A stretch of 64,000 nucleotides of DNA from Breoghania sp963678585 (GCA_963678585.2 CAXXGA010000002.1:1736001-1800000), one strand, 5' to 3'. Counted from the stretch's first letter, positions 7,551 to 17,247 are shown. Program-made: numbers and translations. Notes: a model not told the origin generated them from the sequence alone.

Positions 7551-8723
7551 ATGACAGCACATCCCTTGCGGATAGTGCATTGCCTGCGCGCGCCCGTAGG
7601 CGGTGCCTTCAGGCATGTGTGCGACCTGATATCCGCGCAGCGTGCGGAGGGTCATCTCGTCGGGCTGATCTGCGACGCCTCCACCGGCGGGGAGTTCGCC
7701 GAAAAGCGCCTGGCGGACCTTGCCCCCGATCTCGAACTTGGGCTGGTGCGCATCCCGATGCGCCGCACACCCTCCCTCTCCGATCTCTCCACCATGCGCA
7801 GCGCCTATCGAGACCTGAAGGCCATGCAGCCCGACGCGGTTCACGGCCACGGCGCCAAGGGCGGCGTCTATGCACGCATTCTGGGAACGCTGCTACGCCG
7901 CTCCGGCCTCGATACGCGCCGTTTCTACACGCCTCACGGCGGCTCGCTGCATTACGATCCGAAGGCTTTGTCCGGACGCGTGTTCTTCGCCGTGGAACGC
8001 GCTCTGGAGCGCATCAGCGACGGGCTGTGCTTCGTCTGCGACTTTGAAGCCGCGCAGTATCGCACCAAGGTCGGCGCGCCGCGCATTCCCTCTCGCACGG
8101 TCCACAACGGGCTGCGTCCGGAAGAATTCGAGCCGGTCGCCCCGGCCGCAGATGCACGCGACTTCCTCTTCATCGGCGAGTTCCGCGAGCTTAAGGGCCC
8201 GGACGTGTTCCTGATGGCGCTCAGTTCCATCGGCGATGCGACGGGCAAGACGCCGAGCGCCCATATGGTCGGCCCCGGCGACATGCGCGCAGATTACGAG
8301 AAGATGGCCCGTGACCTCGGACTTGGCGAGGCGGTCGGCTTTCATGGCGCAACTCCTGCGCGCACAGCTTTTTCGAGTGCTCGCGCTGTCGTGATCCCAT
8401 CACGTGCAGAGTCTTTGCCATATATAATACTCGAGGCAATCGCCGCCGGTCTGCCGGTCGTCACCACGCGGGTCGGCGGTATCGCAGAAATATTCGTGGG
8501 GCATGAGGGAGATCTCGTGCCCCCCGGAGAACCCGCCGCTCTGGCGAAGGCCATGCAGCACGTGCTGGAGGCCCCGCAAGCAGCCGACCAAAAGGCGCAG
8601 GAATTGCGTGACAGTCTTGCCGACCGGTTCTCGTTGAAAGCCATGTCGGAAGGCGTTCTCGCGCTCTATGCCATGGGTGGGGTCACAGGAAGCACCGCTG
8701 ACAAGATGTCGCACGCGACGTAA
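7551..8723 (+). CDS. Glycosyltransferase family 4
   Basis: Cytoplasmic or membrane-associated GT-B glycosyltransferase (390 residues), probably adding a sugar to the lipid-linked exopolysaccharide repeat unit. ATG at 7551 follows GGGAGAAG. The N-terminal domain starts LRIVHCLRAPVGGAFRHV with the Gly-rich loop of GT4 enzymes. The C-terminal domain has FLFIGEFRELKGPD, GFHGATP and the donor-binding ESLPYIILEAIAAGLPVV element, matching the EX7E signature. Donor and acceptor cannot be read from the sequence. It lies between the Wza-like and sugar-phosphate transferase genes, with a 193-base gap upstream that may hold its own promoter. Confidence 0.9.
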   Translation: MTAHPLRIVHCLRAPVGGAFRHVCDLISAQRAEGHLVGLICDASTGGEFAEKRLADLAPDLELGLVRIPMRRTPSLSDLSTMRSAYRDLKAMQPDAVHGHGAKGGVYARILGTLLRRSGLDTRRFYTPHGGSLHYDPKALSGRVFFAVERALERISDGLCFVCDFEAAQYRTKVGAPRIPSRTVHNGLRPEEFEPVAPAADARDFLFIGEFRELKGPDVFLMALSSIGDATGKTPSAHMVGPGDMRADYEKMARDLGLGEAVGFHGATPARTAFSSARAVVIPSRAESLPYIILEAIAAGLPVVTTRVGGIAEIFVGHEGDLVPPGEPAALAKAMQHVLEAPQAADQKAQELRDSLADRFSLKAMSEGVLALYAMGGVTGSTADKMSHAT

Positions 8724-8867
8724 CGGCAGCGCCGGTTACAAACGCTAGAATACCCCCGACACGAAAGGCCGTGCGGCCGATAGATTGACGGGGGAATGAA
8801 AAACAGGAATGGGGACCGGCGGCACGACTTCGGGGTAAGGGCTCGAGCCGGTGGGAGCATCAAACAT

Positions 8868-10421
8868 ATGAACACGGCTGAAAACGAATTCCAGAAGCGG
8901 TTTCGCGAAGCGGTTCAGTCCAATGCCGGAGAGTTGCGCGAGGTCGGAACAGGCCACCGCCCGAAGGTCGAATTGAGCGTGCGCGCGATGGAAGTGGCGC
9001 AAATGCTGTCGGGACGGCAGATCTCCATCACCGTCCTGTGCGCGGTCGTTCGCGTCTGCGAGGCGCTGGCGCTCTTCGCCATCGGCCTCGGCTGCTTCTA
9101 CGGCTATGTCTATCCCAACGAGCAATTCTCGCTCTTCTATGCAGCCCCGCTCCTTGTCGGGTCCCTCCTTGCGGTGGGGCTCATTCAGGCTGCCGACGGC
9201 TACCATCTTTCCGCCTTTCGCTCCTATGCGGCCCAGCTCGGGCGCATTTTCGCGGCCTGGACGGTCGTCTTCGCCTTTTTCGCCCTCGCCATGTTCTTCG
9301 CCAAGCTGGGCGACGCCTATTCGCGCGTGTGGTTCGCCGCCTGGTACGCGGTGGGCCTCGCCTTTTTCGTCGTCTCCCGGGCCATCGTCGCACGGCTGGT
9401 GCGCAAATGGTCGGACGAGGGCCGGCTTGAGCGCCGCGCCATCATCGTCGGCGGCGGCCAGCCCGCAGCCGAACTCATTCAGGATCTGGAATCCCAGGCC
9501 AACAACGACATCCGTATCTGCGGCATCTTCGATGACCGCTCCGACGACCGCTCGCCGCCCATCGTGGCCGGGTATCCGAAGCTCGGAACCATCGCGGAAC
9601 TGGTGGAATTCGCGCGCCTGACCAGCATCGACCTGCTGATCGTCTCCATTCCGCTTCGCGCCGAGGAACGTCTTCTGCAGCTTCTCAAGAAGCTCTGGAT
9701 CCTGCCCATCGACATCCGCCTGTCCGCCCATTGCGACAAGATGCGGTTCCGCCCGCGCTCCTACACCTATATTGGCAAGGTCCCGCTGCTGGACATGTTC
9801 TCCAAGCCGATTGCCGACTGGGACGCCATCTCCAAGCGCATCTTCGACCTCCTGTTCGCCAGCATCGCCATCGTCCTGCTTGCGCCGGTGATGGCGGGTG
9901 CCGCGATTGCAGTGAAGATGACGAGCCGCGGCCCGATCCTGTTCAAGCAGAAGCGTTACGGCTTCAACAACGAGGTCATCGATGTCCTGAAGTTCCGCTC
10001 CATGTATGTGGATCAGGAAGACCTGATGGCACGCAAGGCGGTGACACGTGACGACCCGCGCGTTACGCCGGTGGGCCGCTTTATCCGCAAAAGCTCCATC
10101 GACGAACTGCCCCAGCTTTTCAACGTGCTGCGCGGCGAGCTTTCACTGGTTGGCCCGCGCCCCCATGCGCTGGGCGCAAACACCGATGAAAAACTCTGGG
10201 ACGAAGTGATCGACGGTTATTTCGCGCGCCACAAGGTGAAACCCGGTGTGACCGGCTGGGCGCAGATCAACGGCTGGCGCGGCGAGTGCGACACGCCGGA
10301 CAAGATCCGCGGGCGCATCGAGAACGATCTCTACTACATCGAGAACTGGTCGCTCGGGCTGGACCTCTACATCCTGTTCATGACCCCGTTCCGCCTGTTC
10401 AACACGGAGAACGCCTTTTGA
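8868..10421 (+). CDS. Undecaprenyl-phosphate sugar phosphotransferase (WcaJ/PssA-like)
   Basis: Polyprenyl-phosphate hexose-1-phosphate transferase that starts repeat-unit synthesis at the inner membrane (517 residues from 8868). Order: about four or five N-terminal membrane helices, a Rossmann-like domain beginning RRAIIVGGGQPAAELIQDLE, a membrane-associated helix (KRIFDLLFASIAIVLLAP) and the catalytic Bac_transf domain with ILFKQKRYGFN, FRSM, SSIDELPQL, GELSLVGPRPHA and KPGVTGWAQING. ATG at 8868 has GGGAG 10 bases upstream; an in-frame ATG at 8796 would add 24 residues but its GGGGG is too close. The stop overlaps the next start (TTGA). Confidence 0.9.
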   Translation: MNTAENEFQKRFREAVQSNAGELREVGTGHRPKVELSVRAMEVAQMLSGRQISITVLCAVVRVCEALALFAIGLGCFYGYVYPNEQFSLFYAAPLLVGSLLAVGLIQAADGYHLSAFRSYAAQLGRIFAAWTVVFAFFALAMFFAKLGDAYSRVWFAAWYAVGLAFFVVSRAIVARLVRKWSDEGRLERRAIIVGGGQPAAELIQDLESQANNDIRICGIFDDRSDDRSPPIVAGYPKLGTIAELVEFARLTSIDLLIVSIPLRAEERLLQLLKKLWILPIDIRLSAHCDKMRFRPRSYTYIGKVPLLDMFSKPIADWDAISKRIFDLLFASIAIVLLAPVMAGAAIAVKMTSRGPILFKQKRYGFNNEVIDVLKFRSMYVDQEDLMARKAVTRDDPRVTPVGRFIRKSSIDELPQLFNVLRGELSLVGPRPHALGANTDEKLWDEVIDGYFARHKVKPGVTGWAQINGWRGECDTPDKIRGRIENDLYYIENWSLGLDLYILFMTPFRLFNTENAF

Positions 10422-11692
10422 GCGACGTCACCGCCTCCCCCGGTGCGACGTCGCCCGTCGCACCGGTCGGCCTGAACGGCCGCCTGCCGCTTTCCATGAT
10501 CGCGGCAGGGGTATTGTGGCTTTGCGCCTTCTCCGGCTTCTTCGTCCTCAACGAGCCCGCCCCCTATGATCTTCTGATCGTCGCCTCCGCAGGCCTCGCC
10601 TTTCTGTGCGGGATGCCGCTGCCGCGCACCATCGCGCCGATGATCGGCCTGCTGCTCGCCTATATGGCCGGCGGCATTCTCGCCTCCACGCAGGTTCCCA
10701 CCTTCGATCAGGCCCCCATGTACATGGCCGTGACCGGGTACCTGATCGTCAGCTCGATCTTCTATGCCGCGGTTGTCGCCCACAGCGCACAGCTTCTCAG
10801 AGTTATCGTCTATGGCTATGTCGCAGGCGCGGTTTGCGCAGCCCTTGCGGGCGTCATCGGGTATTTCGGGCTCGTGCCGGGGGCGGACATTTTCCTCCTC
10901 TACGGCCGCGCAAAGGGCACCTTTCAGGATCCGAACGTCTTCGGCCCCTTCCTGATCTTCCCCGCGACCTGGCTCACCTACATGATCCTGACCCAGCCTC
11001 TGCGCCGCGGGATAATCGCTGCCGGGCTGCTGCTCATCCTCGTGGCGGGCCTGTTCCTGTCCTTTTCGCGCGCAGCCTGGGGCATGACGGCCTTCGCGCT
11101 GTGTTCTACGGGCTTCGTGCTGTTCCTCAGCACCCGCAACCCGCTCATGCGCCTGCGCATCCTGGGGCTCGCCATAGCCGGGTTCCTGGTAATTGCGCTG
11201 GGGCTGGTCGCCGCCCTTCAAACCGACGCTGTGGGGGCGCTGTTTGCGGAGCGCGCGGAACTCGTCCAGTCCTATGACGGCTCGCATCTGGGCCGCTTCG
11301 CCCGCCACGCGCTCGGCTTCATGCTGGCCGGAGAACGCCCCCTCGGCATCGGCCCGCTGCAATTCTACAGGATCTTCACCGAAGACCCGCACAACATGTA
11401 TCTGAAATCGTTCATGGCCTATGGCTGGATCGGCGGCATTTCATGGATCGTACTGATGTCCTGGACGCTTGCGCGGCTGTTTCCGCTGATCTTCCAGCCC
11501 CGCGCCACACGCGGCATCGCGATTGCGCTCTTCGTAACGCTTGTCGGCCATGCGCTGGTCGCTCTGGTCATCGATATGGACCACTGGCGTCACAACTTCC
11601 TGCTTATCGGCCTGGCATGGGGCCTTTTTGCACAGGAGGCCGCCCATAAGCGCGCGCGGGCGAAAGAAGCGCTGCAACCCTCGCAAGAGTGA
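10418..11692 (+). CDS. Wzy-like O-antigen ligase/polymerase family membrane protein
   Basis: Polytopic membrane protein (424 residues, about eleven to twelve helices) of the O-antigen ligase/Wzy superfamily, likely polymerising the repeat units. The TTG at 10418 overlaps the previous stop by four bases and has GGAG 8 bases upstream; an ATG at 10496 would remove a polar N-terminal tail and is the alternative. Family-like features are FSFSRAAWGM in the middle and a periplasmic loop with FTEDPHNMYLKSFMAYGWIGG, resembling the Wzy_C HN motif. As the last gene of the cluster with no Wzx flippase beside it, the flippase must be encoded elsewhere or missed. Confidence 0.85.
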   Translation: MSDVTASPGATSPVAPVGLNGRLPLSMIAAGVLWLCAFSGFFVLNEPAPYDLLIVASAGLAFLCGMPLPRTIAPMIGLLLAYMAGGILASTQVPTFDQAPMYMAVTGYLIVSSIFYAAVVAHSAQLLRVIVYGYVAGAVCAALAGVIGYFGLVPGADIFLLYGRAKGTFQDPNVFGPFLIFPATWLTYMILTQPLRRGIIAAGLLLILVAGLFLSFSRAAWGMTAFALCSTGFVLFLSTRNPLMRLRILGLAIAGFLVIALGLVAALQTDAVGALFAERAELVQSYDGSHLGRFARHALGFMLAGERPLGIGPLQFYRIFTEDPHNMYLKSFMAYGWIGGISWIVLMSWTLARLFPLIFQPRATRGIAIALFVTLVGHALVALVIDMDHWRHNFLLIGLAWGLFAQEAAHKRARAKEALQPSQE

Positions 11693-11834
11693 GTTTTTCA
11701 GCCATTTCTGCCGTCAGCCGGACGGAATGGGCGGTCTTTGCGCGTTTTCCGCCGTCAACTTGCGGTGACTTTCGCGCATAGGAGGATCGAACGGCCTTGC
11801 GCGAGCGCACCGAAGCAGTTAGGAGAGTTCCCGT

Positions 11835-11911
<77 letters not shown>

Positions 11912-11957
11912 TTTTTCTCAACAAAATCAACATCACCTGATAATCGAGAAAAGTGCC

Positions 11958-11979
11958 GCTTGGTTCAGATGAACCAAGC
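11958..11979. terminator. Perfect hairpin between tRNA-Pro and the MerR gene
   Basis: GCTTGGTTC and GAACCAAGC form a 9-bp stem with loop AGAT. On the minus strand it is followed, after a few bases, by CTTTTC, so it may serve as a distant terminator for the MerR gene ending at 12201. Part of the loop sequence (TTCAGATGAA) recurs at 12189-12198 close to the MerR stop. Confidence 0.45.
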
Positions 11980-12200
11980 GCCGCCGCCCTCGACGCGGCC
12001 GCTCGCACGTATTTTCCGCCACAATCCAGTGTGGCACCAGCCCCGCCCCGCCCCTCACGGCCATCGACCATGGGCAGGGAATGCCGGTTTCAGACCATGA
12101 AAAATCGCCGCCTTGGGAAAAACGCAGCAAAGGCATGGCCTAGCCCACGCACGCTGTCGCGACCGCCCCTGCCGTATTCCGGGATCGTTCAGATGAATAA

Positions 12201-12890
12201 TCAGCGCGCCTGATCGAGGATGCGCTTGCACTCCAGAAGCTCGAACAACGTCGCCTGCAACCGGCGCACATCTTCCTTGCCAAGCCCGGCGTCGTCCTCG
12301 GCGCGCGGTTCACCGCGCAGACGCTCCATCAGGCTGAAGGACGAACGATGCGGCTCGGTACGCACATCGTCGGCAAGCACGTCGCGTGGCAGAGGCTCGT
12401 CGGCAGGCACGATCGTGGGAGCACGCGGCGCCTGTGCAGGCAATTCGCCCTGAGGAGGCTGGGAAGCCCGCTCAGGCACGCGCACGGCGGTCTGGGCCGC
12501 CCGCGCCATCGGCAACACGGCCTGCGGCGGGGCCATGCTCTCTTCAGGCGCGCCCTCATCCACCAGATCGTCGTCATCCTGATGGGATGCGCCCGGCGCG
12601 CCGCTTTCGATGCCGCGTCCGACATCCATGACCCAGTGAATGCCGTTTTCCTTCAAGAGGCGCTGCACGCCCTTGATGGTGTAGCCTTCGCCGTAGAGGA
12701 GCTTTCGGATGCCGGCCAGAAGATCGACATCGTCGGGACGATAGTAACGCCGCCCGCCGCCGCGCTTGAGCGGCTTGATCTGGGTGAACCGCGTCTCCCA
12801 GAAGCGCAGCACGTGCTGGGGAAGGTCAAGCTCCGCAGCGACCTCGCTGATCGTGCGAAATGCGTCGGGGCTCTTATCCACTGGCTTCAA
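12201..12890 (-). CDS. MerR family transcriptional regulator
   Basis: DNA-binding regulator (about 229 residues). The N-terminus is a MerR-type winged helix: FRTISEVAAELDLPQHVLRFWETRF, then the wing LKRGGGRRYYRPDDVDLLAGIRKLLYGEGYTIKGVQRLL. The central 100 residues are low-complexity, Ala/Pro-rich, and the C-terminus ends in a helical segment (DVRRLQATLFELLECKRILDQ). No ATG fits: the start is a TTG at 12890 or a GTG a few codons later. The effector is unknown. Its place after ihfA in the plsX-fabH-ihfA order is conserved in Hyphomicrobiales, where it is usually an uncharacterised YcgE/HspR-like regulator. Confidence 0.88.
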   Translation of the reverse strand: MKPVDKSPDAFRTISEVAAELDLPQHVLRFWETRFTQIKPLKRGGGRRYYRPDDVDLLAGIRKLLYGEGYTIKGVQRLLKENGIHWVMDVGRGIESGAPGASHQDDDDLVDEGAPEESMAPPQAVLPMARAAQTAVRVPERASQPPQGELPAQAPRAPTIVPADEPLPRDVLADDVRTEPHRSSFSLMERLRGEPRAEDDAGLGKEDVRRLQATLFELLECKRILDQAR

Positions 12891-13061
12891 TCTGTCCCGT
12901 CATGGTGTGGCGACCCGGCTTCATGAGTGAAGCCGCATTCAGGGCAAAACGCCTTGCAGGCTCCCTGCCCTTCGCAAGGGAACCGGAGACAAGCCAGCCG
13001 GTCACCGCTTGCGTAATATTGGAAATGCAGCCCATGGAAAGGACTGCGAGATACGAGAGGC

Positions 13062-13367
13062 TCAGTCGCCGACCAGCGACTCGTTGATCTTCTGCTTGAG
13101 CACGTTCGACGGCCTGAAAACCATCACGCGCCGCGGCGAGATCGGCACCTCTTCGCCCGTCTTCGGATTGCGGCCGATCCGTTCGCCCTTGGAGCGAACA
13201 AGGAACGATCCGAACGAAGACAGCTTCACCGCCTCTCCCGAAACAAGACAGTCGGAAATTTCCGAAAGTACCTGTTCAACCAGATCCGCAGATTCCGTGC
13301 GAGACAGACCGACCTTCTGATAGACCGCCTCGCAAAGATCAGCGCGCGTCACGGTTTTGCCGCTCAT
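13062..13367 (-). CDS. ihfA: Integration host factor alpha subunit
   Basis: Nucleoid protein (101 residues) that pairs with IhfB to bend DNA sharply. It starts MSGKTVTRADLCEAVYQKVG with AGGAGG four bases upstream on the minus strand, which decides this start over a TTG six codons earlier. Family features are SADLVEQVLSEI, VKLSSFGSFLVRSKGERIGR and the beta-arm/Pro region NPKTGEEVPISPRRVMVFRP, where the conserved proline intercalates in DNA. Length is normal for the family. It lies between fabH and the MerR gene. Confidence 0.95.
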   Translation of the reverse strand: MSGKTVTRADLCEAVYQKVGLSRTESADLVEQVLSEISDCLVSGEAVKLSSFGSFLVRSKGERIGRNPKTGEEVPISPRRVMVFRPSNVLKQKINESLVGD

Positions 13368-13644
13368 GGGCCCTCCTTCGGGCAAACGTCCACAATACTG
13401 AATTCACTAGGAAACTGGCTTGGAAGACTACGGTAGGCGTTCCGCCGTTGACGGTCAACTGCCCACAGCGCCTTGCGGCAACAAACGTTTGTCGCATGAA
13501 GCCAATCCCTCGCATGAACATCGCAGCGGAAAAGGCGGGCCGAAAAGAATATCGCCGCGCCCGTCCCTGAGCGCGGCGATCCAGGTCGCTATCGGCGCGC
13601 GCCGACCAAAGCCCTCGCGCGCTCCCCCTTTGGTATTGCGCGTC

Positions 13645-14625
13645 TTACCAGCGCAGAAGAACCGATCCCCAGGTGAACCCGCCACCCATGGCTTCCAGCA
13701 TCACCAGATCGCCCTGCTTGATCTGACCGGCCTTGCGGGCGGCGTCGAGCGCGAGCGGAATGGAGGCGGCAGACGTATTGCCGTGACGCTCCACGGTCAC
13801 CACGCATTTTTCAGGCGCGATTCCGAGCTTCTTGGCGCTGGCGTCGATGATCCGGCGGTTGGCCTGATGCGGCACGAACCAGGTCAGGTCCTCCGGCGTC
13901 AGCCCCGTCTCCTCGAAGGCGTCGCGGATGACGTCCGTAACCATGCCCACCGCATGCTTGAAGACTTCCTTGCCTTCCATGCGCAGGTGGCCGGTGGTCT
14001 GGGTGGAGGACGGCCCGCCATCCACGTAGAGCTTCTGCTTGTGACTGCCGTCGGAGCGCAGGTGGCAGGAGAGAACGCCACGGTCGGTTTTCACGTCGCC
14101 AGGCATCTCCTGAGCATCCAGAACCACCGCGCCCGCTCCGTCGCCGAAGAGCACACAGGTGGCGCGATCGGTCCAGTCGAGGATACGCGAGAAGGTTTCC
14201 GCTCCGATCACCAGCGCGCGCTTGGCAAGCCCTGCGCGCAGGTAAGCGTCGGCGGTCGTCATTGCGAAGATGAACCCCGAACACACCGCCTGCAGATCGA
14301 AGGCGACCCCGGTGGTGATGCCAAGCCCGTTCTGAACGGCCACGGCGGTTGCGGGGAACGTGTTGTCGGGGGTGGACGTCGCCATGATGATGAGGTCGAT
14401 GGTCTCGGCCTCCACACCCGCATCCGCCAGCGCAGCCTCAGCCGCCTTCAGGGCCAGATGGGAGGTGAATTCGCCCTCCTCGGCGATATGGCGTTCGCGA
14501 ATGCCCGTGCGCTGCACGATCCATTCGTTCGACGTCTCGACGATCTTCGACAGATCGTCATTGGTCACGACTTTCTCAGGTAGATAACTGCCGCAGCCCA
14601 GTACGACGGATCGCGTCAAGCTCAC
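13645..14625 (-). CDS. fabH: Beta-ketoacyl-ACP synthase III
   Basis: Condenses acetyl-CoA with malonyl-ACP to start fatty-acid synthesis (326 residues, cytoplasmic). The catalytic Cys is in DLQAVCSGFIFAM, the His in WFVPHQANRRI and the Asn in ERHGNTSAASIPLAL, so the Cys-His-Asn triad is complete; it ends GGGFTWGSVLLRW as usual. The start is GTG (14623-14625), which shares a base with the plsX TAG stop, so translation is coupled. plsX-fabH is a widespread lipid-synthesis operon. Confidence 0.97.
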   Translation of the reverse strand: MSLTRSVVLGCGSYLPEKVVTNDDLSKIVETSNEWIVQRTGIRERHIAEEGEFTSHLALKAAEAALADAGVEAETIDLIIMATSTPDNTFPATAVAVQNGLGITTGVAFDLQAVCSGFIFAMTTADAYLRAGLAKRALVIGAETFSRILDWTDRATCVLFGDGAGAVVLDAQEMPGDVKTDRGVLSCHLRSDGSHKQKLYVDGGPSSTQTTGHLRMEGKEVFKHAVGMVTDVIRDAFEETGLTPEDLTWFVPHQANRRIIDASAKKLGIAPEKCVVTVERHGNTSAASIPLALDAARKAGQIKQGDLVMLEAMGGGFTWGSVLLRW

Positions 14626-15704
14626 TAATCACCTGCCTTTTGGCTTTGCGCCTTCTCATTGTCGATCCGATCCTGGAACCCGCTGCGGTGATAGAACACC
14701 ATGTCCTGCGAGATCTTTTCCAGGAGCTCATTGCGCACCATGTCGTAGGCGAGCCCCACCGCACTGGCGAAGCCCTCTGCATCCGTACCGCCATGGCTCT
14801 TGATGACGATCCCGTTGAGGCCGAGGAACACCCCGCCATTTACTTTGGAAGGGTCCATCTTCTCGCGAAGCTGGTCGAAGGCACTCTTGGCCAGAAGATA
14901 GCCCAACTTGGCAAGCCAGCTCCGGGTCATCGCCGCGCGTAGATATTGGGCGATCTGCTTGGCGGTGCCTTCAGCGGCCTTCAGGGCGATATTGCCCGAG
15001 AAGCCTTCCGTGACCACCACGTCGACCGTCCCCTTGCCGAGATCGTCTCCCTCAACGAAACCGGCATAGTTCAGCGAGGTCAAATCCGCCTCGCGCAACA
15101 GCCTTCCGGCCGTTCGCACCTCCTCGAGGCCCTTGACCTCTTCGACACCGATATTGAGCAACCCCACGGTCGGCTTCTGGATGCCCAGAAGCGCCCGCGC
15201 CATAGCACCACCAAGGATAGCATAATCGATGAGTTGCTGGGCATCCGCGCCAATCGTCGCGCCCATGTCGAGCACAATGGATTCGCCCTTCAGCGTCGGC
15301 CAGATGGCAGCGATCGCGGGGCGTTCGATATTGGCCATGGTGCGAAGGCAGAACCGCGACATCGCCATCAGCGCGCCGGTGTTGCCGGCAGAGACGGCAA
15401 CATCCGCCTCCCCGTTTTTCACCGCCTCGATGGCGCGCCACATGGAGGAATGCCTGCGCCCGGAGCGCAGCGCCTGGCTGGGCTTGTCGTCCATCTTCAC
15501 CGCAACGGTGCAGTGGTGAACGCTCGAAGCCGCCTTCAGGCGAGGATACTGGTCCAGAAGCGGATTGATCTGAGCCTCGTCCCCGTAGAGCAGATATTCG
15601 ATATCCGGTCGACGTTCGAGGGCAATATCTGCGCCGGGCAGGACCACTTCCGGCCCTCGATCGCCGCCCATGGCGTCCAGTGAAATGCGAATCTTGTTTG
15701 ACAT
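14625..15704 (-). CDS. plsX: Phosphate acyltransferase PlsX
   Basis: Makes acyl-phosphate from acyl-ACP, the first step of the PlsX/PlsY phospholipid route (359 residues, peripheral membrane). It begins MSNKIRISLDAMGGDRGPEVV, the invariant N-terminal motif, which fixes the start at 15704; sequence upstream is non-conserved. Other family motifs are AVSAGNTGALMA, LDMGATIGADAQQL, GLLNIGVEEVKG and FVEGDDLGKGTVDVVVTEGFSGN. It sits between the DUF177 gene and fabH. Confidence 0.97.
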   Translation of the reverse strand: MSNKIRISLDAMGGDRGPEVVLPGADIALERRPDIEYLLYGDEAQINPLLDQYPRLKAASSVHHCTVAVKMDDKPSQALRSGRRHSSMWRAIEAVKNGEADVAVSAGNTGALMAMSRFCLRTMANIERPAIAAIWPTLKGESIVLDMGATIGADAQQLIDYAILGGAMARALLGIQKPTVGLLNIGVEEVKGLEEVRTAGRLLREADLTSLNYAGFVEGDDLGKGTVDVVVTEGFSGNIALKAAEGTAKQIAQYLRAAMTRSWLAKLGYLLAKSAFDQLREKMDPSKVNGGVFLGLNGIVIKSHGGTDAEGFASAVGLAYDMVRNELLEKISQDMVFYHRSGFQDRIDNEKAQSQKAGD

Positions 15705-15934
15705 GAAACGTCTAACCGGATCCCGAAAGATGGAAAGAAAAAGTGCCTGCAACGCCGCTCGCAGCGCATTCATCGGGCCGTCGGAACATAGCGATTTAAC
15801 CGCTAGTGACAACAGCTTTGTAAACTGCCCCGCCGCCGCGACCACCGCGCCGACCCGATAACACGACCGGTCGGGACGCATGAAAACGACGCAGGCCGCG
15901 CACGCGGGGCCAACGGGGAGTGACGATCCGGCCC

Positions 15935-16531
15935 TCAGCCCTCGCCGTCACGCGCCTTTAACATGTCCTTCAACCCGGCGAACGGCTTGCGGCGGTCATC
16001 CTCGCCCGCTTCGTCCGCCTCCACCGCCGCCTCGAAGCTCACGCCCGGCGCACGCGGATAGGGATCGAGCCCGAGTGCGAAATATTCCGCCGCCAGCGCT
16101 CCCAGGTCGATGGCGTTGCCCTCGAACAGATCCGGCGGATCGTCGGCTTCCACGTCGATGACGATCTCGCCTTCCTCGTCCGCTTCCTGCGCCCATTTCT
16201 CAGCTTCGCGCATGGGCACGAACTTCACGTCGACCTCTTCGTCGACATGCTGGCTCACCGGCTTCAGGCTGACGACGCAGGCCTGCTCCACATCCGCGCT
16301 CACCCGCCCGACGACGGAATATCCGGTCTTGCGCCAGGGCTTCACGGTGAAATGCGTTTCCATGCGAGACACGGAGAGCAACCCGCAATTCTCGCGAAGC
16401 GCCTCGCGCTCGTCCGCGTCCGCCACCCGGTCGAATGCAAGCCCCGACGAGAGGACAGCCTCCACGGGCTGCTGCCAGTTCAGCACCGGTTCCGGCGCGT
16501 CGTCGCGGTCCAAGCGGTTACGATCCGCCAT
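15935..16531 (-). CDS. YceD/DUF177 family protein
   Basis: Member of the DUF177 family (198 residues from the ATG at 16531). The family is genetically linked to ribosome/23S rRNA biogenesis in other organisms. The core shows the pattern RVSADVEQACVVSLKPVSQHVDEEVDVKFVP, where one conserved Cys remains, and DLFEGNAIDLGALAAEYFALGLDPYPRAPG near the C-terminus. A second possible ATG at 16549 also has a purine-rich site, so the start is uncertain by six codons. Either start lies inside the end of the CBP3-like gene, pointing to coupling. The position before plsX matches rhizobial order, where rpmF is often elsewhere. Confidence 0.88.
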   Translation of the reverse strand: MADRNRLDRDDAPEPVLNWQQPVEAVLSSGLAFDRVADADEREALRENCGLLSVSRMETHFTVKPWRKTGYSVVGRVSADVEQACVVSLKPVSQHVDEEVDVKFVPMREAEKWAQEADEEGEIVIDVEADDPPDLFEGNAIDLGALAAEYFALGLDPYPRAPGVSFEAAVEADEAGEDDRRKPFAGLKDMLKARDGEG

Positions 16532-17147
16532 GGTCTTTCTTTCCTTCATTCAATTCCTGTGAGCCGGGCATATCCTGTGAGGCGGGCGTAAAAGCTGCCG
16601 GATCGATCCAGTCGACCCGCCCGGCGATGATTCCCGCACCGTCCTCTTTGCCCAGATGATCGCTCAGCGCCTTCATGTAGGCCGCAAGCGCCTGAGCCTG
16701 CGCAGCCGCATCCTCGCGGCCCGCATAGACATTTCGCTGAAGCGCCAGAGCCAGTTCCCCGGCAGGCTTGCCGGAGGCAACGGCTTCCTCGTCCTCTTCA
16801 AGCGCGATCATATAGGCCTGCGCGGCGCCGTAGAAAAGCTCCGTCATGCGTTTCACCTTGCGCGGCACCGATGTATCGCTCGCCCCCAGTTCGCGCAATG
16901 CGTGGTCCATATCGCGAAAGAACAGGTCGAAAACCGCCTGCGCGCGCGTCTTGCCCGCATATCCCTCCAGCCGTAACCGGGAGAATATGAGCGTCGCGTG
17001 CAGGCTGATCATGTCGAAACGCCCGTCGATCGTATCGGGCACACCGAGGCACTCAAAGAAATGCGATTGCCGCGCCTGCGCCACGATCGCATCGTAGAGA
17101 TCACGCGTCGCCGGCTCCGGGCGACGACGAAAGAATGAAAAGACCAT
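16518..17147 (-). CDS. Ubiquinol-cytochrome c chaperone (CBP3-like)
   Basis: Likely assembly factor for cytochrome b of the bc1 complex (209 residues). It begins MVFSFFRRRPEPATRDLYDAIVAQARQSHFFECLGVPDT, typical of the Ubiq_cyt_C_chap family, followed by RFDMISLHATLIFSRLRLEG and QAVFDLFFRDMDHALRELGASDTSVPRKVKRMTELFYG, the conserved central helices. The ATG at 17147 starts right at the conserved region with AGGAAAG upstream. It is divergent from bamE and overlaps the DUF177 gene. Confidence 0.93.
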   Translation of the reverse strand: MVFSFFRRRPEPATRDLYDAIVAQARQSHFFECLGVPDTIDGRFDMISLHATLIFSRLRLEGYAGKTRAQAVFDLFFRDMDHALRELGASDTSVPRKVKRMTELFYGAAQAYMIALEEDEEAVASGKPAGELALALQRNVYAGREDAAAQAQALAAYMKALSDHLGKEDGAGIIAGRVDWIDPAAFTPASQDMPGSQELNEGKKDHGGS

Positions 17148-17247
17148 GGCGAGTTCGCTTTCCTGGCAGGCTCTGGCGTGTTTCCCTGACCTTGACGGTC
17201 CCACTGCCCTTTACACCACTTTTTGGCGTAGCTGGGACAGGAAGGAA

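Noticed and set aside
8796..8867. Upstream ATG at 8796 as the sugar transferase start
   Set aside because: Its GGGGG is only a base from the ATG, while ATG at 8868 has GGGAG at 10 bases; kept as an alternative.
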